Shown: piece by piece, positions 43,337 through 53,851 of the stretch
How positions within the stretch are numbered: position 1 is the first letter of the stretch
How the letters are laid out: each line of letters opens with the position of its first letter
Assembly (NCBI GenBank): GCA_035048815.1
Contig: JAUCBN010000005.1
Span: forward strand, 15,898,517-15,962,516
Direction of reading: 5' to 3'
DNA from: Abelmoschus esculentus
Taxonomy: Eukaryota; Streptophyta; Magnoliopsida; Malvales; Malvaceae
DNA: 64,000 nucleotides
Position numbers and translations under genes: made by a program
The notes under the pieces: model-generated
Databases searched by the model: none
What the model saw: only the letters and a program-made list of their open reading frames with translations
What the model was told of the DNA's origin: nothing

Positions 43337-43534
43337 TGTATTTTATTTTTAAATTATGATATCCAAATTAAATATTTTTCAACACAGGTTGAGTTGATTA
43401 TATTCGAAACTATAAATATGATGGAACTATTATCTTTACAAGTTATTTTAATTTTACTTGAAACTTGTATTATATATGAAAAAATGTGACCACTCTAGAT
43501 TGGACTTTCCACATAGTCCAGGTTAGGGGTTACA

Positions 43535-44420
43535 CATCCCATGCCCAACTTTCATTCTCTTCAAAAACGACATATCTACTAATTATAATCCTTTTAGAAA
43601 ATGGATCATAAAGCCCGTAAGCTTTCGATTCCTCGCTGACACCAAATAAAATACATCGTAAACTTTTATCATCGAGCTTGGATCTTGTTTTGTCAAGAAC
43701 ATGAACATGAGAGACACAACCAAAAACTCTAAAATGATCAATAGAAGGCTTCACTCTTCATCAAGCTTCTTCAGGTTTCTGATTCTTCACCACTAAAGTC
43801 AGACTGCAATTCAAGACATGTACTGCCCAATTTACAATCTTTAGCCAAAAAGATTTTAGAATATTCTTTTTGGATAGCGTGATACGAACCATATTCATTA
43901 TAGTTTGATTTTTACATTCCGTAACTTCGTTCTGCTATAGAGTATAAACGGTTGTCATCTGTCTTTGTATTCCTTGCTCATCATAAAAGCTTTTGAATTC
44001 CTTTGATGTAAATTCTCCATCGCAATCTATGCGCAAACCCTTAATAGACAAATTTGTTTCTTTTTCTACATAGGTCGTAAATTTTTTTAAACCAATAAAA
44101 GGTTCGAATTTTTCAATTAAAAAATAGACCCATATTTTTCTACTATAATCATCAGTAAAGGTAATAATATACCTCTTTTAATTGTTGGAAATGATATTTA
44201 TTGGCCCGCAAATATCAAAGTGAACAAGCTGAAGAATTTGTGAGGCTCTCCAGTTACTTTTTTTTAAAAAAAGGATCTTGTTGTTGCTTTCCCACACGAA
44301 AATCATTGCATAGCTTCAAATCATAGTTGATCTTTGATAGACCATTCACCATTCTCTTTTGTTTCAGTGTCTGCAAACCCTTGAAGCTTAAGGGTCCATA
44401 TTTATAATACCAAAGTTACG
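43535..44420 (-). pseudogene. Copia integrase
   Basis: The C-terminal part (43754-43535) reads KPSIDHFRVFGCVSHVHVLD, RCILFGVSEESKAYGLYDPF and VVFEENESWAWD. The catalytic core (about 43800-44200) reads ITFTDDYSRKIWVYFLIEKF, GLRIDCDGEFTSKEFKSFYD and an ENQ-equivalent region NEVTECKNQTI. The pre-integrase block near 44250-44400 reads LSFKGLQTLKQKRMVNGLSK. It is broken by stops near 43770 and 43935. The nested solo LTR interrupts it at its last residues. Confidence 0.85.
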
Positions 44421-45689
44421 CCAAATATTCTGTAAGTGTATTAAAACAAGCAAATTCTATCGATCGACATATAGCATCAAACATGTACATCTGATTTGAA
44501 GAAATCTTTAGCTCCATAATCAAACCTTTATCAGGATGATCTACTCTGCACTGTTTACGTTGAAATAGAAACAATAAACTCTTCTCCTATAGTTGCTCAA
44601 TACTTAATAAGTTATTTTTCAATTACAAAACATAATACACTCTTTTGATAATCTGCATAATTCCATTCACTTGTAACCTTGCATTGCCTTTCTCAATCAC
44701 AGTCAAAATAGAACCATTGTATAGCTTTACATTGTCCCTATAATTTCCATCAAATTTCATGAAGTAATCTTTCTTTCCACACTATGATTGCTACACCCTA
44801 AGTCAAGAAATTAAGTGTCCTTTTGATGGTTGAATCTTCTTCCATATGCGCCATCAGCAACATATCCTCTTGCATTTCTGCATAATTGGACTTCTTCCTT
44901 TAACACTCCTATTAAAAATGTTCAAGCTTATGACAATTGAAACATTCCACTGTAGATTTGTCAACATATGACCTACATTATCTCCTTCCTCGTCCTCTAT
45001 AGCTACCTCTACCTCGTTCTCGTCCATCAAATTGATCTCCAGATGATGTTTTCAAAGCTTGTGCTTCTTCAATCAATGAATGCTTATTGATACACAGTTC
45101 ATACACTAGCAAATTGCTCTATAATTGTTAAAGGGTTAAATTCTTTGTGTTTTAGACTTTAATTGAGTACAACACGTAATTAAACTTACGAGTCATCGAT
45201 CTTAATATTTTAGAAACCACTTCAACATCTCCCGTGTTCTCACCACTTGTTTTCATTTTGTTAGCAATATCTAGAGTTCGCCCAAAATACTCATTGACAG
45301 ATTCATCTTCTTTCGTCTCGTGCAGTTCAAATTCCCTTAAAGTAGCCTACAACAGTGCATGGTTAACCCTTGTTGTACCTTGGAATTTTTTTTCATTGAA
45401 TCTCAAATACTTTTTGATGTGTCTTAGTTGAGAATTTTTTTCAAGGATTGAACGATCTAAAGCTTGAAATAGATAGTTCTTTGCCTTTAAATCCTTTAGC
45501 TTTTGATCTTTCAAGAGTTTTTCTGTTCTTCTATTAGCAGAGTACCTTCTACTACTACAAAAATCTCATTCTTTACTATTCATCAGTAATCTTTTGATCG
45601 TAGAAAGTTTTCCATCAATCTTGACCAAGATCGTAGTGTCTATCAAATTTAGGAATTGATGGTTGGATAAATGAACTTTCTGATGACAT
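44421..45689 (-). pseudogene. Copia gag and protease, decayed
   Basis: The start codon at 45689 gives MSSESSFIQPSIPKFDRHYD, the usual Copia gag opening, with a stop after 32 codons. The zinc knuckle VECFNCHKLEHF (about 44940) has lost its last Cys to stops. The protease region (44650-44830) is recognisable only as fragments such as GVAIIVWKERLLHEI and RQCKVTSEWNYADYQKSVL. Confidence 0.7.
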
Positions 45690-45760
45690 TTTTGATACAC
45701 TACTTGTGTAGAAAGCTGTTGCTTTTTCTTTTTTCAAAGAATTAGGCCCCGTGAACCTGA

Positions 45761-45772
45761 CTCTTGATACCA
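45761..45772 (-). other. Copia primer binding site
   Basis: The minus strand reads TGGTATCAAGAG, two bases after the LTR. It is a common Copia variant of the initiator tRNA-Met site. Confidence 0.82.
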
Positions 45773-45774
45773 AA

Positions 45775-46014
45775 TATAGAGTAACGGAGAAGAACGTAGC
45801 AAAGCAAAAACTGGAGAAAAAAAGCCTACATTGAACTGAACCAAGTCATGAATTTTAAATAGCCATACATCACGAAATAGAAATATGCAAATTCAACAGC
45901 CTAATTCTATCAAGTTTTCATTAATAAAAACACTTCTTCAAAAATAGATAGAATCCCGAAAAATTATAGATATTATTTACTATAAAACTACTAATTATTG
46001 ACTAAATCCTAACA
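45775..46014 (-). repeat. Copia 5' LTR
   Basis: 240 bp, the partner of 35923-36181. Its inner end reads TATAGAGTAAC where the other has TGTAGAGTAAC, so the terminal dinucleotide has mutated. Confidence 0.82.
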
Positions 46015-46370
46015 TTTCTTCACACGATTTTAATTCTTTCTTGTGTAAACCAAGAGCCTAGTCACAAATTGTTTTATCTTTTCCAAACTATATTAGGATC
46101 CCTAAGAATCTCTCATTTATGTTTGAAGTTTATTAGATTTCAAATCATCAATTTATAGCTTGTTTTTTCTTGAGTAATTCACCTAAATCAATTTGCTATT
46201 TCCTTTGCTTTAATTTCAAGATTAAAGTCTTGAATATTCAAGTTAAAACCAAATGTTAGAAGCATGATTTCATGTTTTCTACAAGCTTTAGTAAGCTTGA
46301 AAAACTTTTTGAAATGCTAGTTTTGATTCTAAATAAATTTCATAATTTTTTTTAGCTCAAGTGATGGAAG
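46015..46370. other. AT-rich spacer
   Basis: No gene or repeat recognised. It may be the 5' intron of the fragment that follows. Confidence 0.3.
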
Positions 46371-46712
46371 ATAAGTCATGTTCATCATCTTCATTTTCAA
46401 GTTCATCCAAGGGAAAAGGGATTGCAATCCGAGAACCTTGAAGATTCCATTTTCTAAGTAAATATAGTGTCACCGGATTGACTAGGTGTCATCCCAGTTC
46501 ATCCAAGGGTAAAGGGATTGTAATCCAAGAACCTTGAAACTAATTAACTAGATACCCAATATTAGTATTGGTTCCACCAGTAACGGGAGTAATTCTTAAA
46601 ATTTAGGATCCATTGTGTTCAAGTCTGGTTCCAATTTTCAAGAACCGATGGTTACCGGTACCGAGACCAATTCTATTCAAATTGGTTGGGTACCCGGTCT
46701 TTCCCACCCCTA
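46371..46712 (+). mobile_element. Possible hAT-type remnant with 96-bp duplication
   Basis: A short frame MEDKSCSSSSFSSSSKGKGI begins at 46370 after a TTTTTTTTAG acceptor-like stretch and stops soon. The phrase GTTCATCCAAGGGAAAAGGG (46400) recurs about 97 bases later (46497). The stretch ends with ACCGGTACCGAGACC words and TTTCCCACCCCTA (46700-46712), which in reverse resembles hAT terminal repeats (TAGGGGTGGGAAA). I could not find the left terminus. Confidence 0.35.
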
Positions 46713-47662
46713 CTAATGATATAATATATGAAAAAGAGATAAAACTCAATATATATTTTAATATGATATGCTATTGTCTAGTGGAAAATGACAAGATAAG
46801 AAATTACTCTCCTTGAACAATCGTTAATGTTGGATACGATTAGCATGTCATAGGGTTATTCGAACTCAAAAAGTAAGGGACTGGAGTATAATTCGGGGCT
46901 AAAACCTATATCCAGTGTATGTAGATGGATTGTGTAAAGAATTTCGATCTATGACTCAAGGCTAAGGCCTATTATATTATGTTTTGGTGTATAAAAGAAT
47001 CCATATATTTAAGGGTTACTAAGTCCAAAGGAGAATCAATTTATATTTTACTAATGATATATGTTATGAAATATGAAAAAGTTAATGTTCAATGTTCACT
47101 ATGATGCATTTATGTTTAATAAATTTTATTATACCCTAAAAGCATGTTATATGTCATACTTGTTATTGTAGAGCATGATTACGTATTTATTCATAACTAC
47201 CTCACTAGGCTAATTAAGTCTAATATTTGAGTGTCTCATAAATTTCAAAATCTTAATGGAATCCGAGCTTTCATCGTATGATTGTGTTGCAAGTCACCTC
47301 TCTCAATCACATGTATGTTCATTTTTGTTTTAGACTCCTATTATGGTAGCATAATGCATAAACATGTATATTTTGACTATTTTGATATGTGTGTAAAAGT
47401 TAATATGCTTTGGTTGCTATATGTGAAAAATTAGTATGCTTGTAAAATGGTAAAACTAGTGAAAATTTGGTTTTAAGGCACAAAAGGTGAAAATATAATA
47501 AAAGGATTCAAAAAATTATGATAATTTTATGATAATTATTATTTAGTAATTTACTAATTTAACAAAATATTTAAACCTAAAATCTTTTATTTGAGGGTTA
47601 AGTATTCAATCGTAACTCCTTAGATTCGACCTATTTCTTCTTAGCAGTTTTACGGGGTTACA
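46713..47662 (+). repeat. Decayed Gypsy LTR remnant
   Basis: No gene. It ends TTTTACGGGGTTACA at 47662. Phrases such as CTCAAGGCTAAGGCCTATTA (46957) have the style of Gypsy LTRs of this genome. The start is not found. Confidence 0.4.
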
Positions 47663-48244
47663 GTTCATGTGTCAGTATAGGGTTTCGGTACAGACTAATA
47701 AAATTAACTAAAAAGCTTAAAAATATAGTTTACAGACTTTACAAAATAGTCATTGAATAATTAAAGCTAAAAATGGATATGTAAATGACGTTAGACGGTA
47801 ATGAAACTTCATAGGAGTAATATTGGTAAGTTTAATTTTATGTTGGTAAAAGCAATTTTAGATAAGGACACCAAATTAGTGGAAATTATATTTTAGTCTC
47901 TAAGTATGGAAAATTTTTAAATTGACCCCTAATTTGTGTTATTGTTTAATAAGAAAGCTTGGTAATATCTAAAAGACATTGATAACATATTACGAAAAAT
48001 AATTTAAACTTTGATATGTTCCAAGTAACACACTCTAACCCTGTTCTCCACTAGACCGAAAAGAAGGTGTTACATTATTGTTTAATTATCATCATCTATC
48101 ACTTCTATTATTCTTTTATTTCAGTGTAAGAAGATAAGAACAAAAGTTACACCAACCCTGTGAAGAAAATATCTCAACTATATTATTACTTGTAATGTGT
48201 TTACTTACACAGTTTGCGTAACACTAGAAACACAATAAATATTT
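47663..48244 (+). repeat. Overlapping LTR debris before a primer site
   Basis: No gene. A GAAGGTGTTACA tail ends at 48074. The following 170 bases have the Athila LTR end style (CACCAACCCTGTG, TTGTAATGTGTTTACTTACA) before a primer-site relic. Confidence 0.4.
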
Positions 48245-49160
48245 TGTCCATTATTGGGGATAGACAATAATTGCTTTATTTCTAACTACGTACATTCTTA
48301 TTTAATTCAAGGGATTGACCTTATTTTGTAGGTTTTGCACTTAAATATGGCCAAACCAAGATCTACGATACAAAACTATCCATTTCAACAAAATATTTGA
48401 ACGGGTTTTTCATACTAGAAAACTAAACCCTAAAGCTATGAGAAAACAACTAAACAATCCATTGAACATCTAGAATAGACTCATCATCCTGAATACTGTG
48501 ACAGGAGAAAATATAGTTCTAGCAGAGTAACATGTTCATCTATAGAATAGATCCATTCGAGATCATCTACTTTCGGATCTCGATGATTTTGAACCAAATA
48601 TTGTCGGTCCAAAGATTTAAACTATACAATTTAAGTTAAAGCAAGTTATATTCACTATGCTCAACTCAATTTGCGACTCACATCATAATGATGATGGACA
48701 ACATTTGAGAGCTTTCTTATAAGTTTTTTGTCTTTTTTCATTAACAAGAAGTTCATGCAGATGTCCTAAAAATAAAATCGTTTCCTTATTTAGTGAGGGA
48801 TAAGGCGAGAACATGGTTGAACGGTGTACCACTTGAATCATTGAAATGGATAAAACTATGTTGTAGTTTTTTTTTAAGATATAATTATCATAATACGAAA
48901 ACTAGAATCCATAATGAATTTAGTTCTTTTTGTCAAATAGAAGATGAATCCATGAACGAGTCTTGAGATCGATACAAAAAACTTTTATATAAATACTCTA
49001 TGTACGAATTCAAAGATTGGAGACAAGTGGTAATGTTCAATAATGGAGTAAATCCACTAACAAAGATGATGCTAGATGACTCGGAAAATGACAGTCCTAG
49101 ATAAATTGTCAAAAAAAATCTTAGAGATCCTTAAACCAACAGGATTAAGAATTAAATACT
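48245..49160 (+). pseudogene. Degenerate Athila-like primer site and gag
   Basis: TGTCCATTATTGGGGA at 48245-48260 is a worn TGGCGCCGTTGCCGGGGA site. Downstream, 48775-49160 reads FPYLVRDKARTWLNGVPLES, then HNEFSSFCQIEDESMNES, DRYKKLLYKYSMYEFKDWRQ and VVMFNNGVNPLTKMMLDDSE. These correspond in order to the Athila gag capsid core. Stops and a frameshift near 48875 break it. Confidence 0.65.
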
Positions 49161-49611
49161 CTAACCATTATGGTTAAGCAAGTTTAACGACCCAACTATA
49201 CACAAATTCAAGGTAATTTATTCATTTTGTGTTTTATGAAATATTAATCTTGATTCTTCTAAATGTACGTAGAATTCAGGGTCCAAGTTATTATGTTGGG
49301 AATTTCAATCAGAATGATAATCCATATTCCAATACATATAATCTAGAATAATGAAAAGACCTAATTTTTTGTAGCTTGAATGAATTCAATGATAACCCGA
49401 CTTTTTTATATTATATATATATTTGATTTTTTTAAGGATTGAATTAATGATATAACATGTTTTTAAACTTTTAAAACCATAGCTTGAACCTTTGGCACCA
49501 TAGGATTTTTATCCATTCTTAGTTTAGAAAGAACCTTAGGCCATGATATTTTGTTCTTAGGTTTAATTTTTGCATTGTGTGAAGACAAGAAACAATTCAA
49601 GTTCTAGGGTA
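49161..49611 (+). other. Internal remainder of the degenerate Athila-like element
   Basis: No coding blocks are recognised. TGTGTGAAGACAAGAAACAA at about 49578 is the equivalent of the GAGGACAAGCAA signal that precedes the 3' LTR in this group. Confidence 0.4.
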
Positions 49612-50890
49612 TTCGATGAATATATAGAGAACCTATATTTTGTATTTTTACTTATCTTTTAGTTGTGTTTAAGCTCGTATAGATGTAATATGAGCAGTGA
49701 AATGCTAGAATAAAGGAGCAACATTTCCCTCATAATAGACTAAAGTACTAGAAGAGTTAGAGATGAACATTGAAACTTGATAAATTCATATATGGATCCC
49801 TCTTTTATATGGAATTCAATGAATAATGCAAAAAATTAAGATTCTCACTTAGGACTTTTATGTGTTTTAGGGTTTCTTATCCCTAACTCTCCTACCTATA
49901 TAAAAATGACTTAGGCAACAAACAAAAGGAGCCAGATCGAAGAATATAATAAAACTTCGTCTTAACTATCAAAGAACTACTATAGTTAAATTTTAAGGAG
50001 ATTTTCCACACGACAATAGATATCAAGAGAGGCTTGTTGAGTGCAGAAAGCTCCAACACAATTAAAGAGCTTGGAGGAGAAGCTAAGGATGCTTGTTTTC
50101 CTTTATTCTTGTTTGATAAACTGTCTTACTTTTTACTATTTTTATTATGGATGTTATTTGTTCAACCATGAGCTAAATACTATTTTTAGGTTATTTTTTT
50201 TTTAGATATTACATTTTGATTACTTATTTAATGTTATAGCATCTTTTTATATTATTCTATTCATCATTTTTCATGCTTAATTATTATAAGAGTTATCAAG
50301 AGAGATCTTTTAATTATTTTTTTGTCTTAATATCTAGAGAGTTGAGTTAGGAAAATGTGAATAGTAGGACTAAAGTTGTTAATTCAAGTTCTAATCTAGC
50401 TTAAACATAAGTTTAGAATTTCAACTACTAATAAGAGAAACTTGAATAGCTAATAGGTTGTCTAAGGTTTACTCAGACATGCATTGGCTTATCCTCATAT
50501 TATCAACCTCTGGGTAACAAGAGAGTAGTATTTCATTAGAAAATCATGTCTAATAGATAAAGATATCAATTAGTTTACTCAGACATGTATTGCAAAACTA
50601 CTATAGCATTCGAATGGTAATTAACATAATAATCAGTCAACAAACCCATAATCCATAATCATTAGAATATCTGCTACAACATCTAATTATTCTTTGATCA
50701 TTTCTACACTACATTCTTTGTGTTTGGTTTAATAAAACCAATGTCACATGATTTTATTTCACTGACTCTTAAGTGTAATTGCTTTGAGTTTGTCACTCTT
50801 ATTCGTGTAGGTTCAACACCTTACTTATCATTATATTACCTTATTGCTAAGTATACTTACTCTAATTATAAACTAGTTATGAGTCTATCA
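49612..50890 (+). repeat. Degenerate Athila-like 3' LTR
   Basis: It follows the relic purine region and ends TTATGAGTCTATCA at 50890. It has a TATA-like CTACCTATATAAAAATG at 49891 and the repeated TTTACTCAGACATG phrase (50470 and 50575). TGGGCCATTA after its end resembles a second primer site, so a further copy may once have followed. Confidence 0.45.
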
Positions 50891-51233
50891 TTGGGCCATT
50901 AAGAAGATCCATATGGACTACCAACTAGTCAGAAAGAGGAGATTGTTAGAGTTGAAAAAGTTGAAAGAGAATCGACTAGATGCTTAATGACATATTGGAG
51001 GATATGTATATTGTTGAAATTGTAAGGTTGCATGAGGTACCTAATTCTATCATATTGGGAAGAGATTCATGCTTTATACGTTATTTTGGGAGTGTTTACG
51101 TAAGATGATGGGTAGTTAACTCAATTTTAGTACTCCTTATTTTCCTTATACGAATGATTAGTCCAAACGTGTTATCCAAATCATAAAAAATATGTTGCAA
51201 TTTTATATTATTGAGTTTCAAGGGATTTGAGAG

Positions 51234-53207
51234 TGTAATACCACAAAATTCTTCCCCAAATTAAAGTCTAAAACCCTAGTTGAAAACCATAGAAAATTGG
51301 GGATTTTTCTATTCGAATTTAGTGGCTTGATTGCAAATTCTGGAAGTTAAGGGTTCAATTTTTAAATCCTGAAAAACTCTAACCCTTATTGGGTATTTAT
51401 ACCATTTCTTAAATCTGATATCTTCTTCCTCGATTTTATGTTTCGGTTTCAATGGGATTTAATTCCCTTTAAGTCTCTGTTTCGGTTAAACATTTCAGAC
51501 ATGAACTTTGTTCTGGTCTTTCTCTCAACTTGTTAGCCGTCCGAGCTCTTTCCTTTCGTCTCAATCTTTTTTTGTGGTGCTTCGGGTTGTGTTCGTAGGT
51601 AAGTTTGGTAAGCCTTGAATTATTCCTTTCTCCTTTTTGTCTCTGTTTCAGTTTGGTTTGCATGTGAAAGGGTTTTTGTTTTGGATTCAGTTCAGTAGTG
51701 TTGGTCTTGATTTTGCTAGTGTGGGTTTCGATCGGTTGTGTGTTGTGAACGAAGGGGTTTGTTCGAACTTTTGTTGGATCAAGTATGGGTAGTAGTTTGA
51801 ATCGATTTGAATTTGTTGGTGAAGAAGTTGTTGTTTTGATTTGTTTTAAGGGTGTTTTAGCAGTGCTCGAATCGGTTTGGAGAGAAAGGAATCGAATTCA
51901 AAGGTTTAACCGTTCTTAAGGGGAATTTTCTGGGTTTTCCTGGAAATTCTAGATTTTCCCAGAAAATCTGGTTTTCCAGATTTTCTCGGGAAAATTCTGG
52001 GAACCCGGTAGTGACCCGACCCGACCCGACCCGCTGATGTCACTGCTGACGTCAGCGTTGACCTGATGATGTTACTGCTGACGTCAGCGTTGACCAGTGC
52101 TGACGTCAGTAGTTGACTTTTTTGACCCAGTCTCACTTTATGTTTTCCGACGTCCTGGGTCCGATGGCGCTGTCTGGTTTTTGAAATTCGAACCCAAAGT
52201 ATCGTATTTATGGCTTTTATGTTCGAAAGCTTATTTGGAAGTTATCTGTATTGGATTCTGAATCAATTTCTGTTTGGTTAAGGTGACGTGGATTCTGACC
52301 CCGAGCAAGTGCCTCCTCTTCCTCCTGGACGACCTCCTGTTCATCAGCATTCGGGACCCGCACATGAGTTCAGTTTATTTCTGATTAGTGTACTTATCAG
52401 TAGAGTGGCATAGTAGGGTGTCTAATGATAATTGTTATTCGTAGGTTCTACTCCTACGCATTCTAGTGGTAGAGCCGAGTCCAGTCGACATCAGTATCAT
52501 CGTTGAGCCTTTTGTTCAGGTGTGTTCTCTTTTGTAAATTCCGTTTATTTCCGTGTGTACAGTTCTGTCATGTAAAAGCATGTTCATACATCATTATACC
52601 ATGTTTTGTTATATTTTTATCCTGATTATCATGCATGTCTCCTGTTAGAATATAAGGCTTGCATTTTTTTTGTATATACACATAACATTGCATCTGGTTG
52701 GATTATATGTGTACGGGGAAGTTTAGTGATTAATTCACTTTTGTTCAGTGGTTCTTTGATATACCACTTCTGATTAGTGGCTCCACCTATGGGTCGAGTT
52801 TCCACTTTTGTTGGTGTGATGGAGTTAGAGTGGTTCTGGGGAACATACTCTTCTGATGGTGTTCGGTGTTGGGTGCATTCATGCATACATTATATCTTAT
52901 ACCCTGCTCTGTTATTTGATTCTGTTTATCTTCATACTAGAGACACACTAGGCTCCCTAGCTTACACCCTCTCAGTTTCCTGTTTCAGATCTCCGACCTA
53001 AACTCCTTCGATACTTGGAGGTTACTGCTTTCGGACTATTTACGTATGTTTTATAATTTCAGAATAATCGTAATTATTCCGGATATTTTGTTATTTGTAA
53101 TAAACTTTGGATTTGAGATTTTATTTTGGACTTGTTGGACAGTAATTTTTATTAAACTTTTGGGTTGAACTGTATTCCAAGAAATTAGGTAAATTTTAGG
53201 GGTTACA
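51234..53207 (+). mobile_element. Solo LTR 2, TSD GAGAG
   Basis: 1974 bp from TGTAATACCACAAAATTC to AAATTTTAGGGGTTACA. Perfect GAGAG repeats flank it (51229-51233 and 53208-53212). It is close to solo LTR 1 in order and wording: GGAAA/TTTCC words (51920-52000), ACCCG words (52013-52033), TGACGTCA array (52034-52120), exon-like blocks (52283-52363 and 52445 onward) and a GACACACTAGGCTCCCTAGC segment (52942). A TATA-like GTATTTATACC lies at 51393. Confidence 0.93.
52283..52520 (+). other. Exon-like pair inside solo LTR 2
   Basis: Block A (52283-52363, 81 nt) reads GDVDSDPEQVPPLPPGRP, then PVHQHSGPA. It ends at C|ATGAGT, a donor with its G changed to A. Block B starts at 52445 after GTAG and, in the phase-1 frame, reads STPTHSSGRAESSRHQYHR to TGA (52504-52506) without a stop. 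A CAG|GTGTGT donor follows at about 52519. Length and phase equal those in solo LTR 1. Confidence 0.5.
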
Positions 53208-53851
53208 GAGAGAATCAGATATCATTGATAGAGTTCGCTTATAACAATAATTATCAGGCAAGTATTTAGATAACTTTTGTATGTCTCTTTAGAGGGGTTG
53301 AGATAGGTGAGAGACACATTTTTTTGTCTCATGTATTGAAGGACGCTAATTAGAAGGTAGAACTTATTAGTGACCGATTAAAGGTGGCTTCAGATTGACA
53401 TATATCTTATGTGGATTTGAAGCGTATAGAGATTGAGTTTATGATCGGTGATAAGGTACTATAAAGTTTCACCTCGGGAGAAGATGACGAGGTTTGGATT
53501 TAAAGGTAAGTTGAGCCTAAGGTTCATTTTTATAAGTTGAGGTTACCATTCCAATCAAAAAAGATAAATGATATTTTTAATGTATTGATACTTTAGAGAT
53601 ATATATTACATCCGTTGCATGTGATGTTAATTGAGGAAATAAATTTATGTCTAAATTTTACCTATGATGAAGAACCAATGGGAATTTAGAATTTCAGAAG
53701 TATGATTCTTCCTAGGAAGATCATTGATTTAGAAAAAAATGTTTTAGCGATATCGAAGAGTTGAAGAATCCACTCAAGAAAGTAAGGCTAACGTGATGAA
53801 GCAATTCTTCTATATTTTTTTTTACGTAAATTTTGAGGATAAAATTTATTA

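Larger units (their letters stand above)
37523..43534 (+). mobile_element. Outer solo LTR, itself twice invaded
   Basis: Begins TGTAACACCTTTAAAAT and ends GGTTAGGGGTTACA. The flanks CATCT (37518-37522) and CATCC (43535-43539) agree at 4 of 5, and the Copia integrase frame continues across them. Without its own insertions (38311-39971 and 41416-43341) it is about 2.4 kb, similar to solo LTRs 1 and 2. It shares their TGACGTTAGCGTTGAC words (40100), the AGAT/GTGTGTTCC layout and the ACACACTGGCTCCATAGCTC-type tail. Confidence 0.82.
35923..46014 (-). mobile_element. Tork-like Copia element split by a nested solo LTR
   Basis: LTRs lie at 35923-36181 and 45775-46014 and the primer site at 45761-45772. 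On the minus strand the order is gag, protease, integrase, RT, RNase H. The flanks TTGCT (35918-35922) and TTTCT (46015-46019) agree at 4 of 5 positions. Removing the nested insertion (37523-43534 plus one target copy) leaves about 4.1 kb. The lineage (Tork-like) is inferred from the FNCHKLEHF knuckle and the integrase motifs. Confidence 0.88.
50920..53850 (+). pseudogene. Chromovirus (Tekay/Del-like) integrase and chromodomain, interrupted
   Basis: The left piece (50920-51233) reads IVEIVRLHEVPNSIILGRDS in the integrase core. The right piece (53208-53850) reads the FAYNNNYQAS equivalent, GVEIGERHIFLSHVLKDAN, LISDRLKVASD, HISYVDLKRIEIEFMIGDKV and the NFTYDEEPMGI chromodomain lead. The frame is broken by many stops. 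Solo LTR 2 lies in the gap with duplicated GAGAG. The pol end is followed by a TGTAAGAGGGTG LTR start at 53852. Confidence 0.82.

Noticed and set aside
52629..53001. Overlapping frames on both strands of solo LTR 2
   Set aside because: No match in position to the conserved exon-like blocks and no equivalent frame in solo LTR 1.
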